Both the position numbers and the translations under genes were made by a program. Shown piece by piece: positions 17,654-25,699 of a stretch of DNA of 40,790 nt. The stretch's first letter is position 1. Every line of letters begins with the position of its first letter. This stretch comes from Campylobacter sp. (GTDB lineage Bacteria; Campylobacterota; Campylobacteria; Campylobacterales; Campylobacteraceae), in contig JAGBJQ010000110.1 of the NCBI GenBank assembly GCA_017934385.1, positions 1-40,790 of the forward strand. Reading direction: 5' to 3'. The notes beneath the pieces were generated by a model, which was given only the letters and a program-made list of their open reading frames with translations, did not search any database and had not been told where the DNA came from.

Positions 17654-18334
17654 CTACGAATGGGCAAATTCCACAATCGCGCGCGCAAGTTCAAGCGTAG
17701 CGTCAAGGAAAACCTTATCCGTCTCAATAAGTGGCAAAAACAGCGGGATCTCCGTGCAGCCAGCGATATAAACATCCGCGTCAATGCTATCTAGCACGCT
17801 TTTAAAAAGCTCCACATATTCTGCGGTTTTGCCAGCTTTCACACCTTTGTAAATGCAATCCATTAGCTTGGCTTGATTTTCCTCGCCAAGCTCTACGCTG
17901 ATTAATCCAGCATTCTCTAAGTGCTCATCATACACCCTAGCCTTTTTCGTGCCAGAAGTAGCCAAAACTGCGATTTTTTTGGCATTTGGATAGCGGGTCT
18001 GTATCGTGCTAACTGCGTTTTTTGCGATATGGATTAGTGGCAAATCCACAGCCTCCAAAACCCTTGGCGCGAAATAATGCGCCGTATTGCAAACCATGAC
18101 AAACGCCTCGCAACCTGCGTTTTTAAGGCGAGTTGCGCTTTCGATTAGCTTTGGCGTAGGATCCTCGCCCTCGCCGAAAATGCACGCCGTCCTATCCTCG
18201 ATTTGCGGATAGCTATCGATTAGAAGCGGGATATTTTCTTGATCGCTTCTAGCCCCCGTTAATTCTATCGTTTTTAGATACAAATCAGCACTTGCTAGCG
18301 GTCCCATACCGCCGATTACTCCGACTCTGCGCAT
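17654..18334 (-). CDS. Aspartate/glutamate racemase family protein
   Basis: Cofactor-independent amino-acid racemase of 226 residues. It has VGVIGGMGPLASADLY at the N-terminus and the two catalytic cysteines in VMVCNTAHY and VYIAGCTEIPLF, the two-base pattern of aspartate racemases. I chose ATG 18334 because GGGAGA lies 6 bases upstream, placed within the end of the transporter gene; an ATG at 18358 would add 8 residues. Coupling to a dicarboxylate/amino-acid symporter suggests use or production of D-aspartate or D-glutamate. The murI-type glutamate racemase is a related alternative, but the GGMGPLAS signature favours the aspartate branch. Confidence 0.85.
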   Translation of the reverse strand: MRRVGVIGGMGPLASADLYLKTIELTGARSDQENIPLLIDSYPQIEDRTACIFGEGEDPTPKLIESATRLKNAGCEAFVMVCNTAHYFAPRVLEAVDLPLIHIAKNAVSTIQTRYPNAKKIAVLATSGTKKARVYDEHLENAGLISVELGEENQAKLMDCIYKGVKAGKTAEYVELFKSVLDSIDADVYIAGCTEIPLFLPLIETDKVFLDATLELARAIVEFAHS

Positions 18335-18335
18335 T

Positions 18336-19655
18336 TTAATTCTCCCATTTTGAGGCATCTAGTTTGCCCTCTGTTTTAGCCACATATAGCGAAGCCACGA
18401 CATCGCCTGTAACATTCATAGATGTGCGCCCCATATCTAGTATCGCGTCAATGCCTAGTATCATACCATAAGCCACTGCCACGGTTCCAGTTACGCTGAT
18501 ACCTACTGATTCTAGTATCAAAAGTAACATTAGCGCGCCAGCACCAGGCACACCGGCTGTTCCGATAGCTGCTAGCATAGAAGTGATAATAATCGTAAAG
18601 TAGTTTTGAGCAGTGAGATCGATACCGCACGCATTAGCGATAAAAAGCGTACAAATGCCCAAATATACGGTCGTTCCGTTCATATTCACAGTCGCACCCA
18701 CGGGCAAAACAAAGCCGTAGATTGATTTTGGAATTCCCATTTCCTCATCAGCCGTCCTCATTGTAATCGGAAGCGTGCCGTTCGAGCTTCTGGTAACAAA
18801 CGCCGTAAGCATAGGCGCGCGGACTTTTTTGAGGAATTTCGCAGGATTTATACCAATTAGCATACAAATCACGCAGTATATTGCAAAAACCTGCACCGCA
18901 AGCCCTACATATAACGCAATCGTAACGGTCAAAAGCGAGCTAATCGCGCCAATTCCAGCTTTGTTAAATACAACGAACATTAGCGCAAAAACGCCGATTG
19001 GTGCGTATTGCATAACCCAGCGGATAACCTTAAACATAATCTCGCTCATACCATCAAAAAACGCATACACGGTATCTGCACTGTGAGCAATACGCTCATC
19101 GTCGCTACTTTTGCAATACGCTAGCCCAATTCCCACAAAAATACAAAATGCGATAATAGGCAAAATTTCGCCCTTAACGATAGCTTCAAACGGATTTGTA
19201 GGGATAATATTTAGCAAAATTTGGCTCATCGCAGGAGCGTTTGCGCTCTTTTCCACAGCTTTGGCAGCATCTAGCTCCAACCCGCTACCAGGGCTGAAAA
19301 TCAATCCGCACGCCAAACCTATCGCGATCGCAAACAGCGTCGTAATCGCGTAGAAAATTATCGTTTTGACGCCAACTTTACCAAGGTGAGCTGGATCAAT
19401 CGAACTTGTGCCAATTATCAGCGAGCAGACGATTACAGGCACCATAATCATTTTGAGCATGCGCACAAAAAGATCACCAAATGGCGGTAAAATCGATACC
19501 CAAGTGGTATCGCCAACGGTGGCATTTTGCGGTAAAATTATACCCAAAACCGAACCCAAAACAAGCGCAATCATTATGCGCCAAAGTAGGCTTGACTCAA
19601 AATACCATGCAAATATACCGCGCTTTTTAGGCGCATTAGCGTCACTTTGCGACAT
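18336..19655 (-). CDS. Dicarboxylate/amino acid:cation symporter (DAACS/GltP type)
   Basis: Inner-membrane importer of 439 residues that takes up aspartate, glutamate or C4-dicarboxylates with H+ or Na+. The GltPh-type signatures are present: re-entrant loop 1 as SSNGTLPITM, TM7 NMNGTTVYLG, re-entrant loop 2 AAIGTAGVPGAGAL and TM8 DMGRTSMNVTGD, whose Asp and Arg contact amino-acid substrates. Conservation of that Arg fits an acidic substrate. ATG at 19655 is preceded by AAAGGGGAAAAA; an in-frame ATG at 19706 would add 17 residues without a better site. It is the promoter-proximal gene of a two-gene unit with the racemase, the stop and start being within 2 bp. Confidence 0.92.
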   Translation of the reverse strand: MSQSDANAPKKRGIFAWYFESSLLWRIMIALVLGSVLGIILPQNATVGDTTWVSILPPFGDLFVRMLKMIMVPVIVCSLIIGTSSIDPAHLGKVGVKTIIFYAITTLFAIAIGLACGLIFSPGSGLELDAAKAVEKSANAPAMSQILLNIIPTNPFEAIVKGEILPIIAFCIFVGIGLAYCKSSDDERIAHSADTVYAFFDGMSEIMFKVIRWVMQYAPIGVFALMFVVFNKAGIGAISSLLTVTIALYVGLAVQVFAIYCVICMLIGINPAKFLKKVRAPMLTAFVTRSSNGTLPITMRTADEEMGIPKSIYGFVLPVGATVNMNGTTVYLGICTLFIANACGIDLTAQNYFTIIITSMLAAIGTAGVPGAGALMLLLILESVGISVTGTVAVAYGMILGIDAILDMGRTSMNVTGDVVASLYVAKTEGKLDASKWEN

Positions 19656-19829
19656 TTTTTCCCCTTTAAAATATAATGTTCTTACGATTTTACAATAAAT
19701 TTGCATAGAACAAATTTAATTAGGGCTGAATTTATAACGAAAGGTTAAAATTTCATTTGTTTTCTAAATTTTGCACCACAAATTTGGCGAATTTAAAATA
19801 AGATTTACTTTATCTTTAATATAAAACAA

Positions 19830-19863
19830 TACAATATTTATCATCTTTTTTAAGGAGGAAAAA
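19830..19863 (+). promoter_or_regulatory. Promoter and ribosome-binding site of the superoxide reductase gene
   Basis: TACAAT at 19830-19835 follows a T-rich, roughly periodic stretch, and a strong AAGGAGG site lies just before the ATG at 19864. No clear PerR or Fur box is recognisable by eye. Confidence 0.5.
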
Positions 19864-20289
19864 ATGCAAAGACGAACCGCATTAAAAGCCATAGTTACGG
19901 CAGCCGCAGCCGTTAGCACACTAAGCGCATACGACGAAAGCCTTATCGCAAACACCGAGGATATCACGCCAGAAGATCCAAAAAATCTAAACGATTTCGA
20001 GAAAAAACACACCCCAGAAATCACTGTGCGCGACGCCGATGAAAAGGGATATTCGCTAGTAGATGTCAATATCGGACAAGGCGGAATAATCCACCCAAGC
20101 GACGCTGATCACTGGATTTATGCGATTGAGCTTTACGCAGATGATAAACTCGTAGCCAAAGCCTCGTTAGAACCAGTCGCAAGCAGGGGATTTTTGAGCG
20201 CAAGACTAAATCTAAAAAATGTCAAAACCCTAAAAGCAATCTCTCACTGTAACCTGCACGGAAATTTTACATTTTCGATAAATTTATAA
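19864..20289 (+). CDS. Exported superoxide reductase-like protein (desulfoferrodoxin centre II family)
   Basis: A 141-residue protein with a twin-arginine N-terminus (MQRRTALKAIVTAAAAV), suggesting Tat export of a folded metalloprotein. The mature part carries the full ligand set of the superoxide reductase iron site: E46-K47 ahead of His 49, HPSDADHW (His 77 and His 83) and SHCNLHGNF (Cys 129 and His 132). That gives four equatorial histidines plus the axial cysteine. Superoxide reductase reduces superoxide to peroxide without making oxygen. No rubredoxin-like centre I is present, so it is of the neelaredoxin type. The twin-arginine motif lacks the usual Phe-Leu after RR, so Tat export is probable, not certain. 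It is monocistronic. Confidence 0.8.
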   Translation: MQRRTALKAIVTAAAAVSTLSAYDESLIANTEDITPEDPKNLNDFEKKHTPEITVRDADEKGYSLVDVNIGQGGIIHPSDADHWIYAIELYADDKLVAKASLEPVASRGFLSARLNLKNVKTLKAISHCNLHGNFTFSINL

Positions 20290-20294
20290 CCACT

Positions 20295-20314
20295 AAGCCC
20301 CAAATTCGGGGCTT
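20295..20314 (+). terminator. Terminator after the superoxide reductase gene
   Basis: Stem AAGCCCC (20295-20301) with GGGGCTT (20308-20314), 6-base loop, followed by a T-rich tract. It begins 5 bp after the stop codon. Confidence 0.75.
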
Positions 20315-20359
20315 TGAATTTTATTTTTTAATTTTATATAATCGTTTTAAAAAGCTTTA

Positions 20360-20394
20360 AAAAAGGCTGAAATTGTGTGGTGGTGGGCTCACCA
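20360..20394. repeat. Left attachment site (distal tRNA-Met 3' end copy)
   Basis: Thirty-four of 35 bases match 25829-25863. It contains TGGTGGGCTCACCA (20381-20394), the tRNA 3' end with CCA in complement. No tRNA body adjoins it, so this is the far junction of the insertion. Confidence 0.88.
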
Positions 20395-20456
20395 TTTTTC
20401 TAAAATTGAGATATAACGGCGATTTTAAGGGATTATTGCTTTTTAAAATTTAGCGT

Positions 20457-20479
20457 TTTACTTATACATTTACTTATAC
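20457..20479. promoter_or_regulatory. Putative left integrase arm sites
   Basis: TTTACTTATAC occurs at 20457-20467 and 20469-20479, in direct orientation with 12-bp spacing, 63 bp inside the left junction. The same motif is found near the right end, in both orientations. The 20395-20679 stretch otherwise holds no gene. Confidence 0.5.
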
Positions 20480-20541
20480 TTTTTCTTTAAGGTTTGCAAA
20501 GAAAAAAAATAATTTTGGAAAGTTTAATTTTCAATACTAAA

Positions 20542-20570
20542 TTTTAAAAAGCCCCTATTTTAGGGCTTTT
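20542..20570 (-). terminator. Terminator downstream of the toxin-antitoxin operon
   Basis: AAAAGCCC (20547-20554) can pair with GGGCTTTT (20563-20570). On the minus strand the hairpin is followed by a T-rich run. It could also work from the other side as the symmetry is high. Confidence 0.5.
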
Positions 20571-20679
20571 GGCGATTGTGAAATTTTGGCTTTAAGTTTC
20601 GTAAGCTTAAAAAATATGTTTCACGGCTTTTTGGTTTAAGTTTTTGCAAATTTGGCTTAAATTTTAGGTCAAAACTTAT

Positions 20680-20979
20680 TTAAGCTTTGCTGTATGCAAA
20701 AGTGGTGTTTAAGTCCAAAGCCTTTAAAATTTTAAAAATGCTTTCAAATCGTGGCTTTGAATTTGGTCTGAAAATCTTATAAAAGCTCTCTCTGTTTAAT
20801 TCCGCTTTTTTGGCTATTTTCTCTACGCCCTCAGCCTTTGCAAGGTAAAAAAGGGCTCTTTTAAACTCTTCCAAATCGCCCCCCTTTATAACTTCGTTAA
20901 GGTAGTGTTGGCGTGTTTCTTGGTCGCTTAGTAGTTCGGTCATATCGTCATCGGTAAATTTGCTAAATTTAACGCTCAT
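20680..20979 (-). CDS. Antitoxin of HigA-like addiction module
   Basis: A 99-residue DNA-binding antitoxin. An N-terminal toxin-binding segment (residues 1-40) is followed by a helix-turn-helix (AEGVEKIAKKAELNRESFYKIF) and the tail KPRFESIFKILKALDLNTTF. This matches the family found downstream of a HigB/RelE-like killer protein in the HI1419/HI1420 arrangement. The start overlaps the toxin stop by 11 bp, so the toxin is translated first. It probably represses its own operon and neutralises the partner. Confidence 0.88.
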   Translation of the reverse strand: MSVKFSKFTDDDMTELLSDQETRQHYLNEVIKGGDLEEFKRALFYLAKAEGVEKIAKKAELNRESFYKIFRPNSKPRFESIFKILKALDLNTTFAYSKA

Positions 20980-21283
20980 TTTCTAGCCCCTTTAAGTATT
21001 CTTGCAAAATCTCTTTTGCCTTTTGTATGTCTTTTTGTTGCGTGGATTTATCGCCACCACACAATAAAATCACCACCTCACCATTTACCACAGAAAAATA
21101 AAGGCGATAGCCCTTTGAAATGTGAATTCTAATCTCGCAAATTTTATCGCCTAAATTTTTAAAATCGCCAAAATGGTTTTTATAGCGTATTTGGTCGATT
21201 TTTCGTGCAATATCTACTTTTGCGATTTTATCATTTAGTTTCGATAGCCATTTTATGAATATATCGCTTTTAATTACTTCCAT
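20969..21283 (-). CDS. HigB/RelE-superfamily toxin (HI1419-type)
   Basis: A 104-residue toxin with the family pattern: N-terminal IFIKWLSKLND, basic central KIDQIRYKNHFGDFKNLGDKICEIRIH, then GYRLYFSVVNGEVVILLCGGDKSTQQKDIQKA. The RIH...GYRLYF block and the GGDKSTQ...DI-KA ending define the addiction-module killer proteins encoded upstream of their antidote. Such toxins usually cleave mRNA at the ribosome. It lies at the element's far end from the integrase, a position that would favour retention of the island. Confidence 0.88.
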   Translation of the reverse strand: MEVIKSDIFIKWLSKLNDKIAKVDIARKIDQIRYKNHFGDFKNLGDKICEIRIHISKGYRLYFSVVNGEVVILLCGGDKSTQQKDIQKAKEILQEYLKGLENER

Positions 21284-22011
21284 AGATTAATTATAATGCT
21301 TTGTTGCTAAATAGCTACTTAAAAGGCTTGATTGTTTTGGCTCTTTTGTTTGGTTGAAGTTTTGGTGATTTGTGTTTATGTGGCTAAAAAGCGTTTAAAG
21401 GGGTCTAATTTGATTTGTAAGGGTTTGGGTGGTGTGTTTGTATTCGTAAGGGGGTTAAGAGGGCTTAAATCGCTTTAAAATGCGTTTTGGGTTTTTTGTG
21501 TGATAAATCTGTGATAAATTAGTGCATAGATTGCGATTTTAGGGGTGTTTAGCGTGATTGCTAGGGCTTGGCGACGTGATTGCTAGGCGTGATTAATTTG
21601 TGAGTAATAGCGGGTTTTAAGGCGTATGGTTGAGGTTTTGGGTGTTTTGGTTTAAAGGGGATTAATGGTGCGCGGTCGTGCGCGGTTGATTTTTAAGAGA
21701 TAAAAAAAAGAAGCAAAAAAAAGAGAGAATTTTTTATTTTTTTTAACCCCCCTAAAAATATAAATTTTCTTTTTTTTAAATTGAGTGTAAATTTTAGATT
21801 TTTTCTATTTATTTAAAGTATTAATATAATTATAGGGGTCGATTTTTTCTGTATTTTCACTCTTTGCAAATATCGCTATTATCGTGCTTTACTCCATTTC
21901 TTAAAAAAAACTAAAAAACGCCATTTAAGGCGGGATTTTTTGCAAAGTCTTTCAGATATTATCAATTAATTTCACACAATTTCAAAAAGCCTATTTTTTA
22001 GGGTTTTTTGA
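21284..22011. other. 728-bp non-coding stretch of the element with short direct repeats
   Basis: No credible gene is seen. It contains TGTGATAAAT twice (21499-21508, 21510-21519, 11-bp period), CGTGATTGCTAGG twice (21553-21565, 21575-21587) with a partial third copy CGTGATT (21588-21594), and GTGCGCGGT twice (21668-21676, 21678-21686). Purine-rich and T-rich tracts (21690-21790) and a very AT-rich section follow. Clustered direct repeats next to an AT-rich tract, downstream of a replication-type gene, suggest an origin; this is inference. Confidence 0.4.
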
Positions 22012-22803
22012 TTAGTCGATTTTATAGAGTAATTCTGCTCTAATTAGTAAAAATTTTAAGTCGTTTTTGTGTGTTTTATCGTAAATTTTAATTTTTCGTA
22101 AGGTGTTTAAAAGTGGTTTTTGGCTGTCTTGGTTTTGTATGTATAGCGTGGTTTTGCATTGTCTGAATTTAGCGTGTGCGATTGCGCCTAAATGCTCGTT
22201 TTTGCTTAGGGCGTATTGTTTGCTTATGGTTGCGCTTTCTAAGTAGTCAAGTGCATAATCAAAGCTTTTAAGGCTGATTTGTTTGCGCTCTTTGCTTTGA
22301 TTGCAATACCTCAGCAAATATTTTAAAATTTGCGCTGTTTTTGGATTGTGGCTTAATGGCTCTTTGATTTCGTGGTCGTATTGCTGTAAGCCGTGAATTG
22401 ATAAAATTGCGTAATTGTCTAGCCTGTCTTTACTTTTACGGCTTTTTGTGATTGTGTCATGCGTGTAAAATGCCATAATTGTGATTTGCTTGGTTAGTTT
22501 TAGGGCTTTTGTGGTGCTGACTTCGCATCGTTCGCCTAAATTTGCGTAAATTTCCCTTTGCGTGTTTAGCTTTTTGCTTTCTAAATTTAGACTAAATTTT
22601 GTCGTAAATCGCTTTAAAAATGCTTTTGTGGTGATAAATCGTAAGCTATCAATACCGCTAAAATTAGGCGTTTTAAATTGCGATATTTGCGCTTTGATTT
22701 GCCCTTTGTGTATGGTGTTTAGCGTGGATAATACGGCGTTTAAAAGCGTGGTTTGCGATTGTCGTTTATATTGTCGTTTATTGTGGTATAATGCGCCTTG
22801 CAT
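22012..22803 (-). CDS. Putative replication initiator of the element (family not recognised)
   Basis: A 263-residue, strongly basic protein. The centre contains a helix-turn-helix-like run (NTQREIYANLGERCEVSTTK followed by a helix), then a strand-rich part (IMAFYTHDTITKSRKSKDRLDNYAILSIHG) and a C-terminal half suggesting a second winged helix. Two basic domains of this type, with an iteron-like non-coding region directly downstream, fit a plasmid or satellite initiator. I see no hallmark motif, so a regulatory DNA-binding protein is an alternative. The ATG at 22803 has no clear ribosome-binding site; a hairpin (22816-22834) lies just upstream and may modulate expression. Confidence 0.5.
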   Translation of the reverse strand: MQGALYHNKRQYKRQSQTTLLNAVLSTLNTIHKGQIKAQISQFKTPNFSGIDSLRFITTKAFLKRFTTKFSLNLESKKLNTQREIYANLGERCEVSTTKALKLTKQITIMAFYTHDTITKSRKSKDRLDNYAILSIHGLQQYDHEIKEPLSHNPKTAQILKYLLRYCNQSKERKQISLKSFDYALDYLESATISKQYALSKNEHLGAIAHAKFRQCKTTLYIQNQDSQKPLLNTLRKIKIYDKTHKNDLKFLLIRAELLYKID

Positions 22804-22815
22804 TTAGTTCTATAA

Positions 22816-22834
22816 GGGGCTATTTTTTAGCCCC
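22816..22834. other. Intercistronic hairpin upstream of the initiator-like gene
   Basis: GGGGCTA (22816-22822) pairs with TAGCCCC (22828-22834). On the plus strand it is followed by six T, like a terminator. On the minus strand, the direction of the genes, it lies between two co-oriented genes and lacks a U-run. It may attenuate or protect mRNA. Confidence 0.45.
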
Positions 22835-22843
22835 TTTTTTCTT

Positions 22844-23524
22844 TCATTTGAATTCACTATCACCAAAAATATCGCTTAATTTCTTTGGCTCTTTGTTTGG
22901 CTCATTGTCTTTTAGTGGGTCAAATTTCAGCTTATTGCTATGTGCTGAATTTTGCAAAAATGGAATTAACGGCTTTTTGTCCATTGCCTCGCCTTGATTG
23001 TCTATAAGATAAATATTTATTTCGTATTTATTAAGCGCGTTTTGCATTTCTAGCCCTATTAAATACGGCGTTGTTAGCTCTGTAAAATCGCCTTTGCGCC
23101 TTAATGCTTTGTAAGTATTAACGAAATTTAGGCGTTCGATATCTCTTTTACTCTCTAATTCGTTACAAAAATTAACCCAGTTTTTATACAAAACCCCTAG
23201 CGTTTCGGTAATATAGTCGTTTAAAAATGCAATGCTCTTATATGCGCCTTGTCTGTTTCGCGCTATATCTGCGATTAAATACGCCCTTATGGCTTCGCTT
23301 TCGAGTTCATCATCAATTAATCGATTGTCTAAAATGTCGATAATTTCGCTTAATCGCGGCAAGAATTTAGCCGTTGTAATTAGCTTAAAAATCGTCCTTT
23401 TAAAGCTGTCTAAATCGTATTTTTTTAAGATTTCATAATGCGCCTTTAAAAGTTCGCTGTTTGGCTCTTTGTCGTAGTTTGCGTATAAAACTAACATTAA
23501 TTCCAAATATTTTTCATAACTCAT
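22844..23524 (-). CDS. Putative phage-type helicase loader (G39P-like N-terminus)
   Basis: A 226-residue protein. The N-terminal 65 residues (YEKYLELMLVLYANYDKE, then LKAHYEILKKYDLDSFKRTI, then TTAKFLPRLSEIIDIL) follow the helical pattern of phage replicative-helicase loaders of the G39P type, in which a helix pair is followed by a K-F-x-P-x-x-x-E-I signature. The remainder is helical with a flexible, charged tail (DPLKDNEPNKEPKKLSDI) that might contact a partner. It is set between an AlpA-like regulator side and the initiator-like gene. AAAGGT precedes the ATG. The assignment is by pattern only. Confidence 0.45.
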   Translation of the reverse strand: MSYEKYLELMLVLYANYDKEPNSELLKAHYEILKKYDLDSFKRTIFKLITTAKFLPRLSEIIDILDNRLIDDELESEAIRAYLIADIARNRQGAYKSIAFLNDYITETLGVLYKNWVNFCNELESKRDIERLNFVNTYKALRRKGDFTELTTPYLIGLEMQNALNKYEINIYLIDNQGEAMDKKPLIPFLQNSAHSNKLKFDPLKDNEPNKEPKKLSDIFGDSEFK

Positions 23525-23527
23525 TTT

Positions 23528-23878
23528 TTACCTTTCGTAAATTTCGGCGTTGATTGCGCCGTTTTGGTCGTTGATTAAACTTGACTTATAATCTCTCATA
23601 AATCGCTCTTTGCGCTCCCTTAGCGTTTCGCCTTTGCTTTTATCTTTTGGATTTTTTGCGCTCCAAATAATAAAAGCTGTTGCGAAATTTGCCATTTTAT
23701 AGCCCTTTGTGTAGCATTGCAAAACAAAGCTTTCAAAGGTTAGCGCGGTGTCGTGTGTTTGCTTGAATACATTTACAAAATGTTCTAAGCTCTCTAAATA
23801 TTCCGCGCTTACTTGGTTTAAACTTACGGGGCGTTTTAGTTGGTATTTATTTATAGCTTTAAAAAATGCGCTATTCAT
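23528..23878 (-). CDS. Small island protein of unknown function
   Basis: A 116-residue protein not recognised by motif. The first half is helical (EYLESLEHFVNVFKQTHDTA), the second is basic and helical (KDKSKGETLRERKERFMRDYKSSL). Its ATG lies inside the 3' end of the AlpA-like gene with an 8-bp overlap, and the stop is 3 bp before the next gene, so it belongs to the same operon. Confidence 0.65.
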   Translation of the reverse strand: MNSAFFKAINKYQLKRPVSLNQVSAEYLESLEHFVNVFKQTHDTALTFESFVLQCYTKGYKMANFATAFIIWSAKNPKDKSKGETLRERKERFMRDYKSSLINDQNGAINAEIYER

Positions 23879-24116
23879 TTAAGCCCCCCTTTGCGCTCTC
23901 TGTTGCGCTATCTGTTGCGTTTGCGCTGTCTTGGCTTATAAGGGCTAAACTCTTTTTAACTTCGTTAAAATCCCATAAAATAAGCGTTTTGCTTATGCGT
24001 AATTTTGGCGGTGGCAAAATGCCTTTTTGTAGTAGTCGCCAAAATGTGGTTTTTGAAATACCGCCTAAATACTCGCAAATTTGCGCCGTGTTTATATAGT
24101 CCTTTTTGATTTCCAT
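23871..24116 (-). CDS. AlpA/excisionase-like helix-turn-helix protein
   Basis: An 81-residue MerR-like winged-helix protein (MEIKKDYINTAQICEYLGGI, then SKTTFWRLLQKGILPPPKLR and the typical ILWDFNEVKKSL wing and helix). AlpA proteins regulate integrase genes or act as excision factors in P4-like satellites and islands. ATG 24116 is preceded at 7 bases by AAAGG; an ATG at 24131 would add five residues. The C-terminal tail (ATDSATESAKGG) looks disordered and is encoded by a repetitive GCGCTATCTGTTGCG-type tract. It is the first gene downstream of the integrase, as in many satellites. Confidence 0.75.
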   Translation of the reverse strand: MEIKKDYINTAQICEYLGGISKTTFWRLLQKGILPPPKLRISKTLILWDFNEVKKSLALISQDSANATDSATESAKGGLNE

Positions 24117-24131
24117 ATTTTTGCCTTTCAT

Positions 24132-24398
24132 TGATTTTCTTTTTCTTTCTAGCTAGTTATTGAAAAATTCCGTGTGATTATAGTTTTTTTGAGGTTTAAA
24201 GTTATGAAATTTTGTCTAACCAAATTTAAGTGTAATTAAGTTTATTTTATTTTATTTTACAAAGTATTAAATTTTGTATTTTGCTTAATTGTAGTTGTAA
24301 TACCGATTTTTAGGTAGTTTGCGCCTATTTATTTACCGATTATTTACCAAAACAAAATTTTTATAAAAATTTTCAAAAATTTTGCATTTTTTTAAAAT
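24132..24398. other. AT-rich gap between integrase and AlpA-like genes
   Basis: 267 bp without a gene. TACCGATT occurs near 24301 and again about 35 bp further on, followed by TTTACC; these could be regulator or excisionase sites. The upstream region of the AlpA operon must lie here, but I see no decisive promoter. Confidence 0.35.
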
Positions 24399-25663
24399 TT
24401 AGCTTCGCTCTTTGTCTAAATTCTCTAAAAAATCGCTATACCATTGCATTAAATGCGCTCTTTCGTTTAGCCTTTCGCTTCGGTCGTAAATAGCTTTTAT
24501 TCTGTTTTGTGGTGCGTGGTCTAAGCATAGTTCTATTATTTCGGAGTTTGCGCCGTGAAGTTTGGTGTATTCGTTGCATATCGTGCTAAATGTGCTCCGT
24601 GCGCCGTGTCCGTGCATTTCATCGCCAAAACCTAACCGCTTAATGGCTTGGTTAATTGCATTTTCGTTGATTGCCTTGCTTTTGGCTATATCGCTATAAA
24701 ATACAAATTCGCCCCTTTTTATCGTTTGCATTTCGCGCAAAATCGCCTTTACTTGCTTAGAAATCGGAAGTAAAAAATCATTTGCGCTCTTATTCATTTT
24801 CATTTTTTGACTTGGAATTGTGATTAGGCTTTTTTCAAAGTCTATATAATCCCATTTCAAAAAACGGATATTAGCTGTCCTTAGTGCTGTATGAAGTGCA
24901 AATTTTAAGGCGTTTTTAGTGATTAGGTTTATAGCTTTGTTTGCGTTTAGCTCTGTGATAAAATCGCTTAGTCTGTTAAGGTCTGTAATGGCTTTAAAAT
25001 GCCTTTCTTGCTTAGCTGTTTTAAAGCTGTCTTTAAAGTCGATATCGCTAAGCGGTGAAGTTTCAATAAAGCCTTTACTCACGGCGAATTTTAGTATTTG
25101 CTTTAAAATGTTAAATGTGCGCCGTGAAGTTTCAAAGGTTAGATTATTTTTAGTTTCGTAATCTTGGATTTGTTCTATAACTTCGATTAATTCACGCCTT
25201 TTAAGTTCTGAAAGTTTGCGCTCTTTTAGGCGCGGTAAAAGGTGCATATTTATCCGTGATAGCTCTTTTTTGTGCTTTGCGCTAATCCTTTGCTTTGGCT
25301 ATGCGCTATAAAATCGCTTATAATATCGCTAAATTTTAGGGCTTTTGTGGCTTGGCTCTTTATGCTTTCGCCTTTGGCTCTTTGGTTTGTAATCTCTAAT
25401 GCTCTTTGTCTTGCTTCGTTTAGCGTGGTGCTTGGATATTTGCCTATTTTTATGCTTATTAGATTTTTTGCGCCGTGCGCTTTGTATTTGTAATAAAAAG
25501 TCTTGGTCGTGGTTGTTTTGCCTTGCGTTATTTCGATATATAAGTTCGGTGTAATGTCTTTTAAAATTTGGCTCTTTGTTCCGTTTGCCTTTGGCTTTAT
25601 GTCGTTTGGGATTTTATAATTTTTTAGTTGGCTGTCTGTGGTAATGTGTTTTTTATCACTCAT
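24399..25663 (-). pseudogene. P4-type tyrosine integrase, split by a 1-bp frameshift
   Basis: The N-terminal piece (25250-25663, 137 residues) has the arm-binding fold of P4 integrases (YYKYKAHGAKNLISIKIGKY, then TLNEARQRALEI) and the start of the core-binding domain. The C-terminal piece (24399-25247) contains all catalytic residues: R in TALRTANIRF, HGHGARSTF (HxxR), LDHAP and the nucleophile in AIYDRS. The frames differ by one. At the junction the first frame reads SYHG-stop; adding one C (TATCAC to CAC CGG) would give SYHRINMHLLPRLKERK, the expected join. The reconstructed enzyme would be about 420 residues, normal for the family. Either a real inactivating deletion or a sequencing error. 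Confidence 0.88.
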
Positions 25664-25699
25664 TGCATTTAGTCCCTTTAAATCGTGGTTAGGTAAAAA

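Noticed and set aside
18775-19698. Plus-strand ORFs opposite the symporter gene
   Set aside because: They are shadows of the strongly conserved minus-strand transporter and have no own features.
22816-22840. Intrinsic terminator for a plus-strand transcript
   Set aside because: There is a hairpin with a T-run, but no plus-strand gene or promoter leads into it; recorded as an intercistronic hairpin instead.
24399-25663. Two separate integrase or DNA-binding genes
   Set aside because: The two pieces are the arm-binding and catalytic domains of one P4-type integrase, joinable by one base.
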